Source: Chloroflexi bacterium bin20
GTDB lineage: Bacteria > Chloroflexota > Anaerolineae > Aggregatilineales > Phototrophicaceae
Assembly: GCA_002238485.1 (NCBI GenBank)
Contig: MPMG01000003.1
Location: 62,001-126,000 of the forward strand
DNA: 64,000 bases
Direction: 5' to 3'
Shown: piece after piece, positions 44,133 through 52,269 of the stretch
Position numbering within the stretch: the first letter of the stretch is position 1
Layout: the number at the start of each line of letters is the position of its first letter
The notes under the pieces: generated by a model
Told to the model about the DNA's origin: nothing
Seen by the model: only the letters and a program-made list of their open reading frames with translations
Database searches by the model: none
Position numbers and translations under genes: made by a program

Positions 44133-45014
44133 ATGAAGGCAACAAGGGCATTGGCATTGATGATAATCGCCGCTCTCCTCTGCGCTATGGCGGCGGCGGG
44201 GAGCGCGGACGAGATCGACAACTGCTGTTTCGTCGACCGGCAATGCGGCAGCGACCAGCAATGGACAGACGGCTATTGGGCATTCCAGAACAAGCAATGC
44301 GCCGCTCCTGCGCCGTCTCAGTCCGTGGCAAGCGCTCCTGCGCCGTCTCAGTCCGTGGCAAGCGCGCCGCCCCCAGCACAAATTGACAACTGCTGTTTTG
44401 TCGACCGCCAATGCAGCAGCGACCAGCAATGGGCAGACGGCTATTGGGCGTTCCAGAGCAAGCAATGCCCCGTACCCTGGCAATCAGTATTTAGTGATGG
44501 TCAACCGGACAACAAGCGCAGGGGTATGAGAATAGAAGGCTCAGCGGAATTCATTGCCAAGGTGAACGCCTCACTGGACTTTCTCAAAGCCCAAGCGCCG
44601 CACTGGTATGACTACACCGTTTTCGGCTTAGACTGGCTCTTGGAGCTTCCGGAGGGAACTATTGTCAGGTACCCTGGGTATGTAAAGGTTTATCTCTTCG
44701 TTTCGGGCCGGGTTTCCCGCTATTTTCAAGGAACAGACACGTTTGCCGGCGTCCTTGTCCATGAAGCTTGCCACATGTATCAACAGCAACTCAGTCTGGC
44801 ATCGGGATATGGTATAAACTTTTATTCATCAGGGCTGGAGGCCGAAAGGGAGTGCCTGACACTGGAGATCGAAGCTTTGGAGGACTGTTGTCCGGGGTAT
44901 CCAGATCTGCCCAGGAAGCGGCATGTACTGGCAAACATCGACAAACCCGAATATCAATGGTGGCGCGGCTGTGATTTCGTATGGTGGCACGGCAGAGAAG
45001 AAGAGTGCGACTAG
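44133..45014 (+). CDS. Secreted cysteine-module protein with HEACH putative metalloprotease domain, array copy 2
   Basis: 293 residues. The first ~130 bases, including the leader AAGGGAGCCTGTCA, are almost identical to copy 1. It has the signal peptide and only two cysteine modules (about 30-56 and 86-112), the linker between them holding a duplicated APSQSVAS. The C-terminal domain (from RIEGSAEFIAKVNASLDFLK) contains H210-E-A-C-H214 followed by acidic residues in GLEAERECLTLEIEALE. The end, WWRGCDFVWWHGREEECD, differs fully from copies 1 and 3. A remnant of a copy 1/3-type C terminus lies directly downstream in another frame. Confidence 0.83.
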   Translation: MKATRALALMIIAALLCAMAAAGSADEIDNCCFVDRQCGSDQQWTDGYWAFQNKQCAAPAPSQSVASAPAPSQSVASAPPPAQIDNCCFVDRQCSSDQQWADGYWAFQSKQCPVPWQSVFSDGQPDNKRRGMRIEGSAEFIAKVNASLDFLKAQAPHWYDYTVFGLDWLLELPEGTIVRYPGYVKVYLFVSGRVSRYFQGTDTFAGVLVHEACHMYQQQLSLASGYGINFYSSGLEAERECLTLEIEALEDCCPGYPDLPRKRHVLANIDKPEYQWWRGCDFVWWHGREEECD

Positions 45015-45032
45015 CGCCGCCACGGTCGCAGG

Positions 45033-45163
45033 GCATCTGCCGCGAGATGGAGTTGCAGGTTCTTATCGAATTCAACGTTGAGCCCGACTGGATTAACAGG
45101 CAGCGAGATTTTGTCGCGCGCATCCGCTCAGGGGAAGTCGAGGTATCGACCGAAGGATGCTAG
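45033..45163 (+). pseudogene. Remnant of a further array copy (C-terminal fragment)
   Basis: In a frame different from copy 2, this stretch encodes GICREMELQVLIEFNVEPDW followed by INRQRDFVARIRSGEVEVST and EGC, then TAG. It is clearly homologous to the last 45 residues of copy 1 and to the CREMELQVVIEL segment of copy 3, but has no start, signal peptide, modules or HEACH motif. It marks the scar of a deletion or recombination in the tandem array. Confidence 0.8.
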
Positions 45164-45188
45164 GCGCATACCAGTAAGGAGACCTGCT

Positions 45189-46466
45189 ATGAAGATCTTT
45201 CGCGTTACCATAATCGTGCTTTTTCTGCTTGTGGCTGGCAGCGCGTTCGCCGAGACATTCCAGATCCAGGTAACCTGGCCAACCAACCTGCGCGCATCCT
45301 ACAGCTTGAATAGCCCCGTCGCGCAGACGACACAGGCCGGCGAAGTGCTGCAAGTCGTTGGCAGGGTCAACCGCTGGCTGAAGATCGACCGCAATAACGA
45401 AACCGTCTGGATGGCGGATTGGGTTGGCTACACGCGCCTCGGTCAGCAGCCAGCACAGCCCGCCACCGCACCGGCAGCCAACGGGCAGACGCCAGCAAAT
45501 GTCGACAACTGCTGTTATGTTGACAGGCAATGCGGCAGCGACCAGGACTGGATCGACGGCTATTGGGCATTCCAGAACAAGCAATGCGCCGCTCCTGCGC
45601 CGTCTCAGCCCGTGGCAAGCGGGCCGTCCCCAGCGCAAGTTGACAACTGCTGTTATGTCGACAGGCAATGCAGCAGCGACCTGGACTGGATCGGCGGCTG
45701 GCACGCCTATCAGAACAATCTATGCGGCGCGACGACTCAAGCGGGGGCGCCCTCGTCTTCCCAGGGCGCCGGTGGGGTTATCCTGCGGACGGCCACCGGG
45801 GTTGTCTACGGATACAATAGCGGGCGCAGCATCCTGCCTACCACCAGGCCTCTCCTCGATCCCGCCACCGGGCTATCCAGTCTTCCTTCAAGCGGCAATT
45901 GCTGTGATTTAGGCTGGCAATGCAATAATGACCAGGAAAGGGCGGAGGGCTTTCGGCAATACCAGACCCATTTGCATTGCGGCGCGTTTCCGGGGCTGAT
46001 TAGCATCGTGGGAGACGCGGACTTCATTGACTTTTACGCGCAAAGGCTCGAGGAGCTGAAGAATAAGCTGCCGCAACGCTATGACTATGTGCTCAGGGGC
46101 TTGGACAGGATCGAACAGGTCAGGGCTTTGGAAGGCGTTGGTCAAGCAGATCTGGCCCGTAGGTCACTTGAGGTAAGCTGGGACGGACCTTTGGTCAACG
46201 GCTGGGAGAAGCGCAGGTCGGCTGTGCTTGTTCACGAAGCCTGCCACATCCATCGAGCAGATGCGGGCTACCGGGCAAGTATATGTGATCCGGAAGTCTG
46301 GACCAGAGAGGAATTATTCTGCCGCGAGATGGAGTTGCAGGTCGTGATCGAACTCGACACCGAGCCCGATGTGACTGAATGGGTGCGAGGCATGGTCGAA
46401 CGTACCCGGTCAGGCGAAGCGTATCCGCGACCAGAAGGGGGGGGAACATATAGCATATGCGATTAG
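45189..46466 (+). CDS. Secreted SH3/cysteine-module protein with HEACH putative metalloprotease domain, array copy 3
   Basis: 425 residues. A different signal peptide (MKIFRVTIIVLFLLVAGSAFA) is followed by a bacterial SH3 domain (about residues 25-85: TWPTNLRASYSLNSPVAQTT... WMADWVGYTRL), a wall-binding fold absent from copies 1 and 2. Three cysteine modules follow (about 107-133, 153-179, 237-264). The C-terminal domain begins FPGLISIVGDADFIDFYAQR and has H349-E-A-C-H353 with E374/E375 (REELFCREMELQVVIEL). The SH3 domain supports a cell-wall location. The ATG at 45189 has AAGGAG upstream. Confidence 0.85.
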   Translation: MKIFRVTIIVLFLLVAGSAFAETFQIQVTWPTNLRASYSLNSPVAQTTQAGEVLQVVGRVNRWLKIDRNNETVWMADWVGYTRLGQQPAQPATAPAANGQTPANVDNCCYVDRQCGSDQDWIDGYWAFQNKQCAAPAPSQPVASGPSPAQVDNCCYVDRQCSSDLDWIGGWHAYQNNLCGATTQAGAPSSSQGAGGVILRTATGVVYGYNSGRSILPTTRPLLDPATGLSSLPSSGNCCDLGWQCNNDQERAEGFRQYQTHLHCGAFPGLISIVGDADFIDFYAQRLEELKNKLPQRYDYVLRGLDRIEQVRALEGVGQADLARRSLEVSWDGPLVNGWEKRRSAVLVHEACHIHRADAGYRASICDPEVWTREELFCREMELQVVIELDTEPDVTEWVRGMVERTRSGEAYPRPEGGGTYSICD

Positions 46467-46499
46467 GCGCGTGAAGGCTGATGGCGTCTGCCAGCAAGC

Positions 46500-48170
46500 C
46501 TAAGCCCCCGTAACCGCGCCGTCATTCGCCTGCGAGACCAGCCTGGCATATTTTGCCATGACGCCCTTGCTGTAATTCGGCTCTGGCGCTTGCCACTTTG
46601 CCCGCCGCTCCGCCAGCTGCGCATCGCTCAGATCCACTTGCAGCCGCCGCCGCGACACATCAATCGTGATCATGTCGCCTTCTTCCAGCAGAGCGATGGG
46701 ACCGCCGACTGCCGCTTCGGGCGCGCAATGGCCGATCATCAAGCCGCGCGTACCGCCGCTGAATCGCCCATCGGTGATCAAGCCGACCTTGCTGCCCAGC
46801 CCCTGCCCAAAGAGCGCCGCCGTAATTTGAAGCATCTCGCGCATGCCCGGCCCGCCGACCGGTCCTTCGTAGCGGATGATCAGCACATCGCCTTCGACGA
46901 TTTCGCGGTTGGAAACAGCTTCAAAGGCCGCTTCTTCGGTATCAAAAACACGCGCGGGGCCCGTCAGCGCCGGCGGGGTATCTTTTAATTTGACCACCGC
47001 GCCTTCGGGAGCCAGGTTGCCGCCCAGCACCACCAGCCCGCCGCTGTCTTTGATGACATTGTCCAGGTCGCGCACCACATCTTGCCCGGGCGTCTCTTGC
47101 GCGTCGGCACAAGCTTCCGACAAGGTCTGGCCCGTCACCGTCGGCGTGTCGCCGCGCATATAACCGCCATCAACCAGCCGATTGACGAGGATCGGCACGC
47201 CGCCAGCCCGAAACAAATCGAGCGCGACATAGTTGCCGGTCGGGCGCAGATTGCCGATGATGGGCGTGCGGCGGCTGATCTGCTCGATGTCGTCCAGCGT
47301 GAAGTCGATGCCCGCCTCGCGCGCAAATGCCAGGCAATGCAGGATGCTGTTGGTGCTGCCCGCAGTGGCTGCCGATGCCGCCAACGAATTCTCCAGCGAA
47401 GCCCGCGTCACCAACTGCGAGGGGCGGATATCGCGCGCGAGAATATCCAGCATCAGCACCCCCGCGTTATAAGAAACATTGCCTTTTTCCGGGTCTTCGG
47501 CGGGCACATCGCCCATGCCCATCGGGCAGATGCCGATGATCTCGCTGATCATGGCCATGGTGTTGGCGGTGAATTGTCCGCCACAAGCGCCCGGACCAGG
47601 ACAAGCCACATTCTCCACCGCCATCAATTCTTCATAAGTGATCTGCCCCGCTTGAAATTGTCCCAGCGCCTCAAAGACATTGACCAGATCGACATCGCGC
47701 CCATTGTGCGAGCCGGGATAAATCGTGCCGCCATAGAGCATCAGCGAGGGCAGGTCGAGGCGAATGAGCGCCATGATGGCGCCGGGGATGGTCTTGTCGC
47801 AAGCCGAAAGCGCCACCACGCCATCCAGCATGTTCGACTTCGCCACCAGTTCGATGCTGTCGGCGATGACCTCGCGGCTGATGAGCGAGCCTTTCATGCC
47901 CTCGGTGCCCATGGTGATGCCGTCCGAGATGCTGATGGTGTTGAATTCAAAGGGCGTGCCGCCAGCCTCGCGGATGCCGCGCTTGACATCGACCGCCAGC
48001 TTGCGCAGGTGAAAGTTGCAAGGACCGATCTCCGTCCAGGTGTTGGCGACGCCGATGAGCGGCTTGGCGAGGGCTTCGTCATCATAGCCGACTGCCTTGA
48101 GCATAGCGCGTGCGCCGGCGCGTTCGGCGCCATGGACGAGTGCGCGGCTGCGTTGGTTGGGTGCGGGCAT
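46500..48170 (-). CDS. ilvD: Dihydroxy-acid dehydratase
   Basis: 556 residues, standard for IlvD. It dehydrates 2,3-dihydroxy-isovalerate and -methylvalerate in valine/isoleucine synthesis. Iron-sulfur Cys residues lie in [18 protein letters not shown] and [10 protein letters not shown]; other signatures are [31 protein letters not shown] and [17 protein letters not shown] stands eight bases before the ATG and TACAAT at 48210-48215. No other ilv genes are next to it. Confidence 0.97.
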   Translation of the reverse strand: MPAPNQRSRALVHGAERAGARAMLKAVGYDDEALAKPLIGVANTWTEIGPCNFHLRKLAVDVKRGIREAGGTPFEFNTISISDGITMGTEGMKGSLISREVIADSIELVAKSNMLDGVVALSACDKTIPGAIMALIRLDLPSLMLYGGTIYPGSHNGRDVDLVNVFEALGQFQAGQITYEELMAVENVACPGPGACGGQFTANTMAMISEIIGICPMGMGDVPAEDPEKGNVSYNAGVLMLDILARDIRPSQLVTRASLENSLAASAATAGSTNSILHCLAFAREAGIDFTLDDIEQISRRTPIIGNLRPTGNYVALDLFRAGGVPILVNRLVDGGYMRGDTPTVTGQTLSEACADAQETPGQDVVRDLDNVIKDSGGLVVLGGNLAPEGAVVKLKDTPPALTGPARVFDTEEAAFEAVSNREIVEGDVLIIRYEGPVGGPGMREMLQITAALFGQGLGSKVGLITDGRFSGGTRGLMIGHCAPEAAVGGPIALLEEGDMITIDVSRRRLQVDLSDAQLAERRAKWQAPEPNYSKGVMAKYARLVSQANDGAVTGA

Positions 48171-48335
48171 GGTGGCGGCTCCTTGTGTGTCAGGTCTGTG
48201 AATGGGCGTATTGTAGCGTATGTTTGCTACAGAGGCACGGAGTGCGCAGGGTGGTTTGGCAGGTTGAAGCGAGGCAGCAGGCGGGTTACAGTATTGAACC
48301 GATTGGCAGTATAGCGACCCAAAAGAAGCTGGCTA

Positions 48336-49793
48336 ATGGCAGAACCCAACTTCAAGAACAGAACGTTGTATCACGGCGATAATCTCGAATTCCTGCGTGG
48401 AATGAATAGCGAGACCGTGCACCTCATTGCCACTGACCCGCCTTTCAACAAGAACAAGGATTTCCATGCCACGCCTGATAGTCTGGCGGCAGGCGCGAAA
48501 TTCCAGGATCGCTGGTCTTGGGAGCGCGATGTGCATGAAGAGTGGACAGACCAGATAATCGACGACTGGCCAGCAGTGTGGGAGGTGATTACTGCGGCGC
48601 GGGCAGCTTATGGCGATGATATGGGGGCTTTCTTGTGCTGGCTGGGCGTTCGTCTGATGGAGATGCACAGAATCCTTCGTGAGGACGGGAGTCTATACCT
48701 GCATATTGACCATACCGCGCACGCCTATGTGAAGTCACTGCTCGACGCTATCTTTGGCTGGAAACAGTTTCGCAATGAAATTGTGTGGTGCTATACAGGA
48801 CCGAGCAATACTAAACGGTGGTATCCGAAGAAACATGACACGATTCTCTATTACTCCAAAGGCAAGAACTGGACGTTTAACCGTGATGAAATCCGTGTTC
48901 CGTACAGTGCTGATTATGTGCAGAGATTCAAGAAACGCTATAACGAAGGTAAGGACAAGTCGACTATTTTTGCCGGCGGACATAACACCGAGCGCAATCA
49001 GGAACTTGCCCGACTTGGCAAGCTCCCAGAGGATTGGTGGGACAACTTTAGTCCAGTAGGTCGGAGCAAAGTAGAAAACACCGGATACCCTACACAAAAG
49101 CCGCTTGCCCTGTATGAGCGTATCATCAAGGCATCCAGCAACAAGGGCGACTTCGTGCTAGATCCTTTCTGCGGTTGCGCGACTACGCCTATCGCCGCTG
49201 AACGGCTGGATCGGCAGTGGGTGGGCATGGATATCTGGGATGGCGCAAGGGATATCGTGCTTGAGCGACTCAGGGATTATGGACTGATTGAAGAGTCGCA
49301 ACTCCAGAATTGGCAGCTAAGCGAAGCCATCCATTACGCGACCACGCCGCCCCTGCGCACGGACCATAGGGATGTTGCCGCTGCGCCATTGCAACTCAAA
49401 GCGCCGCCACAGGTGTTGCCCTGGCAGAGGCTCACACGCAAGCAAATGGTAACCGTCCTGATTGATGCTCAAGGTTCTGAAGGGGGCGTCATCTGCGCGG
49501 GATGCGGCCGCGTGCTTGAAGCCGACTTTATGCAACTCGATCATGTGCATCCAAAGGCGGAAGGCGGCGAGAATCACATCATGAATCGGATTCTGCTCTG
49601 TGGTCCCTGCAATCGCCGCAAACGGAATTACTTTACGCTCACGGGGCTGTGGCGCGAGAACAAGAAGAAGGATGTAAAATGGATGAAAGACGAAAGCCTT
49701 GCCAAGATGGCCCGCAGCTACGCGCAGGAAAAGGCGGCGTGGGTGCGGGATTATTTTCATACTGACGAATGCAGCGCGCTGATTTCAGTGTAA
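48336..49793 (+). CDS. DNA methyltransferase fused to an HNH nuclease domain
   Basis: 485 residues. The N-terminal 320 residues are a beta-class amino-methyltransferase: catalytic motif IV TDPPFN (D34-P-P-F37) precedes the AdoMet motif I DPFCGCATT (from D276), with YPTQKP shortly before it. DPPF points to N6-adenine (or N4-cytosine) methylation. Residues about 385-430 form a zinc-type HNH domain: C387-x2-C390, LDHVHPKAEGGEN (H403), N417 and C422-x2-C425-N. One chain thus could both modify and cut DNA. AGAAG precedes the ATG. The next gene encodes an ATPase in the same direction. GC content is lower than in flanking genes. Confidence 0.9.
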   Translation: MAEPNFKNRTLYHGDNLEFLRGMNSETVHLIATDPPFNKNKDFHATPDSLAAGAKFQDRWSWERDVHEEWTDQIIDDWPAVWEVITAARAAYGDDMGAFLCWLGVRLMEMHRILREDGSLYLHIDHTAHAYVKSLLDAIFGWKQFRNEIVWCYTGPSNTKRWYPKKHDTILYYSKGKNWTFNRDEIRVPYSADYVQRFKKRYNEGKDKSTIFAGGHNTERNQELARLGKLPEDWWDNFSPVGRSKVENTGYPTQKPLALYERIIKASSNKGDFVLDPFCGCATTPIAAERLDRQWVGMDIWDGARDIVLERLRDYGLIEESQLQNWQLSEAIHYATTPPLRTDHRDVAAAPLQLKAPPQVLPWQRLTRKQMVTVLIDAQGSEGGVICAGCGRVLEADFMQLDHVHPKAEGGENHIMNRILLCGPCNRRKRNYFTLTGLWRENKKKDVKWMKDESLAKMARSYAQEKAAWVRDYFHTDECSALISV

Positions 49794-49810
49794 TTGCGTG
49801 TCTCACGTGA

Positions 49811-49816
49811 TATAAT
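49811..49816 (+). promoter_or_regulatory. -10 box of the ATPase gene
   Basis: TATAAT 12 bases before the TTG at 49829 and 17 bases after the methyltransferase-HNH stop; the ATPase may be transcribed on its own as well as by read-through. Confidence 0.5.
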
Positions 49817-49828
49817 GCAGTTGAAGCA

Positions 49829-51166
49829 TTGTCGGTGGTTAGTGACGTTGCCCTTCAAGATAAAGTAAACTCGGACCTGCAATGGAGGCAAATCGCAGTG
49901 AAACTAAAAATCAATCCGTTTCGCCCGGACAAACCAGTTACAGACTTTGATCTGTTCGCCGGGCGCTCAGATGAACTAAAGGTGTTAATTGACGCTCTTT
50001 ATCAGATTGAGCACGGTAATCCGAAACACACGATTGTTACAGGTCCACGCGGCATCGGCAAGAGTTCGTTTATCAATCAGATCCAGTCACTGACGAAGAA
50101 TCGATCCCCGATATTGCGAGAACTAGATATTCACGCAGGGGAATTCGGCTTTAGATTTGCCGTATATCAGCACATTGCTATGAAGAATCAAACTACAGAG
50201 AGCATAGTCACTTCCCTAATAATGAAGATGAGAAAGGACACAAAAGGAGACTTACAGTCGTGGTTCGGTTCGATTCTGGAGAAGTGGAAACCAAAGTTTA
50301 AAATTCCGGCAGTAGGTGAGATTGAATATCAGCCGCATAATGTACAGGATACTTCGGCAATTAGTACAGACTTCATCGAAGCCATAAGAAACCTATGGAA
50401 AGAAATAAAGGACTCCAAGGATGGAATTGTGATCATTATTGACGAAGTCGATACCGTTGCCGCAGATACGGATATCGCTTCGTTTCTTAAAACATTAACC
50501 GAGCTGATGCTGAATTCTGGACTGGACAAAGTAGCCTTGTATCTAGGGGGAATAACGGACGCAATAGAGAAACTCAAAGGAGATCACGCCTCTATTGGTC
50601 GAGTTTTTGAAACAGTCGAATTGAGTCCAATGAATCATGAAGAAAGCCGCGAAGTGATTACGAAAACATTGGCTAGTGGAGTTGAAACTAGCCAGGTAGA
50701 GATTACGCCGTCAGCGATAGAACGGGTAGTAGAAATTGCAGAGGGGTTCCCAGCTGTTATTCACCAACTATGCTATCATGCCTATCGATTTGATGATGAT
50801 AATTCAATTGATGAGAATGACGTACAACTGGCTTTGCACGATGTAGTAACTCGTGTGCGACGCGAGGAATTGGACAAATCTCTGAGTCGTGCGGGAACTG
50901 GTTATGCCAGGAAGATTCTGTTTGTAATGGCCAATGATGACAGGCATAACGTTCCGCTTGCGGATATAGCGAAAAGGCTGAGTAAGCCTACAAACGAGGT
51001 CAGTTCACCAATAACAAAGCTCGTTAGGGATGAAAAGGTCGTAAGAGTTGAACGAGCACTTTATAGAATAAAGGATCCCTTGTTGAGATTGTACATTCGT
51101 CAGTTAGATGAATTTGAACAATCTGAAAAGCAAAAGGACGATAGGCAGATGACTCTCAAAATGTAA
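49829..51166 (+). CDS. AAA/STAND-like ATPase next to the methyltransferase-HNH gene
   Basis: 445 residues if the TTG at 49829 is used; a GTG at 49898 with GGAGG nine bases upstream is a good alternative and would give 422. Walker A is GPRGIGKSS (72-80), Walker B IIIDEVD (202-208), with an Arg-sensor-like region around GDHASIGRVFETVEL. The C-terminal part (from about 355) resembles a winged helix: NVPLADIAKRLSKPTNEVSS followed by PITKLVRDEKVVRVERALYR. Orc1/Cdc6- or STAND-like ATPases with this plan often sense or load in defence systems. Its composition is poor in GC (27 of 60 at 50521-50580, against 41 of 60 at 53401-53460), which suggests horizontal transfer. Confidence 0.82.
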   Translation: MSVVSDVALQDKVNSDLQWRQIAVKLKINPFRPDKPVTDFDLFAGRSDELKVLIDALYQIEHGNPKHTIVTGPRGIGKSSFINQIQSLTKNRSPILRELDIHAGEFGFRFAVYQHIAMKNQTTESIVTSLIMKMRKDTKGDLQSWFGSILEKWKPKFKIPAVGEIEYQPHNVQDTSAISTDFIEAIRNLWKEIKDSKDGIVIIIDEVDTVAADTDIASFLKTLTELMLNSGLDKVALYLGGITDAIEKLKGDHASIGRVFETVELSPMNHEESREVITKTLASGVETSQVEITPSAIERVVEIAEGFPAVIHQLCYHAYRFDDDNSIDENDVQLALHDVVTRVRREELDKSLSRAGTGYARKILFVMANDDRHNVPLADIAKRLSKPTNEVSSPITKLVRDEKVVRVERALYRIKDPLLRLYIRQLDEFEQSEKQKDDRQMTLKM

Positions 51167-51252
51167 CCAGATCTAAAGACTGTGCCCTATTGATGCGTTT
51201 GTAGGTATGCATTTGTAGCAAGACCGTTATTTAAGTAAGCCAATAATGCTCT

Positions 51253-51465
51253 TTACCAACTCGTTAGAATATTGAGTACCTGCGCAACAATACCGACGAC
51301 GATGCCTGTGATAGCAATCGCTGCGGGAACGGCAATTGCAAGGATCCACATTAGGGTGTTCAACTTCGCCGTGAGCGTGCTGATATCCGCTTTTGTCGCC
51401 AAATGCGCAATCTGCCCTTCGAGGTTGGCAATCCGTTCGCCTTCGGTTCTGACTTGAGTTGCCAC
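51253..51465 (-). CDS. Small coiled-coil membrane protein (DUF1640-like)
   Basis: 70 residues from a GTG with GAGG eight bases upstream. A short coiled coil (GERIANLEGQIAHLATKADI) is followed by a long hydrophobic C terminus (LMWILAIAVPAAIAITGIVV). Same plan and same ATKADI segment as the protein at 30378-30617. No function is assigned. It points toward the ATPase gene. Confidence 0.6.
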   Translation of the reverse strand: MATQVRTEGERIANLEGQIAHLATKADISTLTAKLNTLMWILAIAVPAAIAITGIVVGIVAQVLNILTSW

Positions 51466-51557
51466 TTGCTCTGCCTCACTTCAATTGTCATTTGAATCGA
51501 GTTGCCACTATAGTATACAGGTTTAATCTTGCTGGCAAATCTGATTGAGACCTCCCC

Positions 51558-51722
51558 ATGCCCCACAAACCCATCCATGGCGTCATCTGCCCAATCGTCA
51601 CGCCGCTGGTGACTTCCTGCCCAGCGCTCAACACGGCGCGATTCGCTCGTGACTGGCAATTTGTCGAATGGAGATGCTATAATCAGCCCATGCGCCGCAC
51701 TTCGACTTGGGGAAGCGACTGA
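51558..51722 (+). pseudogene. Duplicated 5' end of the dapA-family gene
   Basis: The first 50 bases (51558-51607) match the start of the intact dapA-like gene (52270-52319) at 47 of 50 positions, encoding MPHKPIHGVICPIVTPL. After that the similarity ends; the frame remains open to a TGA at 51720-51722 but encodes unrelated residues. It is a truncated copy, with a TATAAT (51678-51683) inside it that now serves the next gene. Confidence 0.85.
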
Positions 51723-52261
51723 TGGACATACTCAGTCTGATTAGAGAATTGTCCAGCGCTGGCATTTCCGATGTCGTGCTGCTTGTCGTCATCCCGATTG
51801 TTACGCGCTACTGGATAATCCAGTCAAGAATTGAACAGCGCAATGAGTTGCGTCAGGAAATGCGAGACGCCTTAGACGACAAGAGCCAAGAGATATACCG
51901 ATACATTGATGCCAAGTTTGAAGGGCAAAATGCCAGGTTTGACGCGCAAGACGCCAGGTTTGAGCAAATTGATAGCAGGTTTGAGCAAATTGATAGCAGG
52001 TTTGAGCAAATTGATAGCAGGTTTGAGCGAATTGATAGCAGATTTGACCAGATTGACGCCAGGTTTGACGCGCAAGACGCTCGTATCGACCGGCTCGACC
52101 AGAAGAATGATGCGCGCGCCTATGACATCACTTTGCACATCATTGATGTTCGCGAGCGTCTCGCCAATATTGAAGGTCGGCTTGGCGTGCCAACGCCCAG
52201 AATGAGCGCCGTATCGCTGCCCCTGGAAACGCCCGCCGAAGAGCCATCCGCGCAAAGATGA
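51722..52261 (+). CDS. Membrane-anchored heptad-repeat coiled-coil protein
   Basis: 179 residues. The ATG at 51722 has GGGGAAG upstream and TATAAT at 51678-51683. One N-terminal membrane helix (SDVVLLVVIPIVTRYWII) precedes a long coiled coil whose middle is a series of exact heptads (RFEQIDS three times, then RFERIDS, RFDQIDA). A final segment, IIDVRERLANIEGRLG, is typical of small coiled-coil proteins of the DUF1640/t-SNARE-like kind. It sits between the truncated and intact copies of the dapA-family start. Function unknown. Confidence 0.75.
   Translation: MDILSLIRELSSAGISDVVLLVVIPIVTRYWIIQSRIEQRNELRQEMRDALDDKSQEIYRYIDAKFEGQNARFDAQDARFEQIDSRFEQIDSRFEQIDSRFERIDSRFDQIDARFDAQDARIDRLDQKNDARAYDITLHIIDVRERLANIEGRLGVPTPRMSAVSLPLETPAEEPSAQR
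51956..52039. repeat. 21-base tandem repeats encoding heptads
   Basis: Three identical 21-base units (51956-51976, 51977-51997, 51998-52018, beginning AGGTTTGAGCAAATTG) and a fourth with one base changed (52019-52039). The unit length equals one coiled-coil heptad, so gain or loss of units keeps frame and register. Confidence 0.95.
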
Positions 52262-52269
52262 CTCCCGCC

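Noticed and set aside
47082-48314. A 410-codon plus-strand frame opposite ilvD
   Set aside because: Antisense to a highly conserved gene, with shadow-type composition.
51690-51722. An ATG six bases after TATAAT at 51678, in the pattern of a leaderless start
   Set aside because: It leads to a ten-codon frame only; the ATG at 51722 has a ribosome site and opens a full coiled-coil gene.
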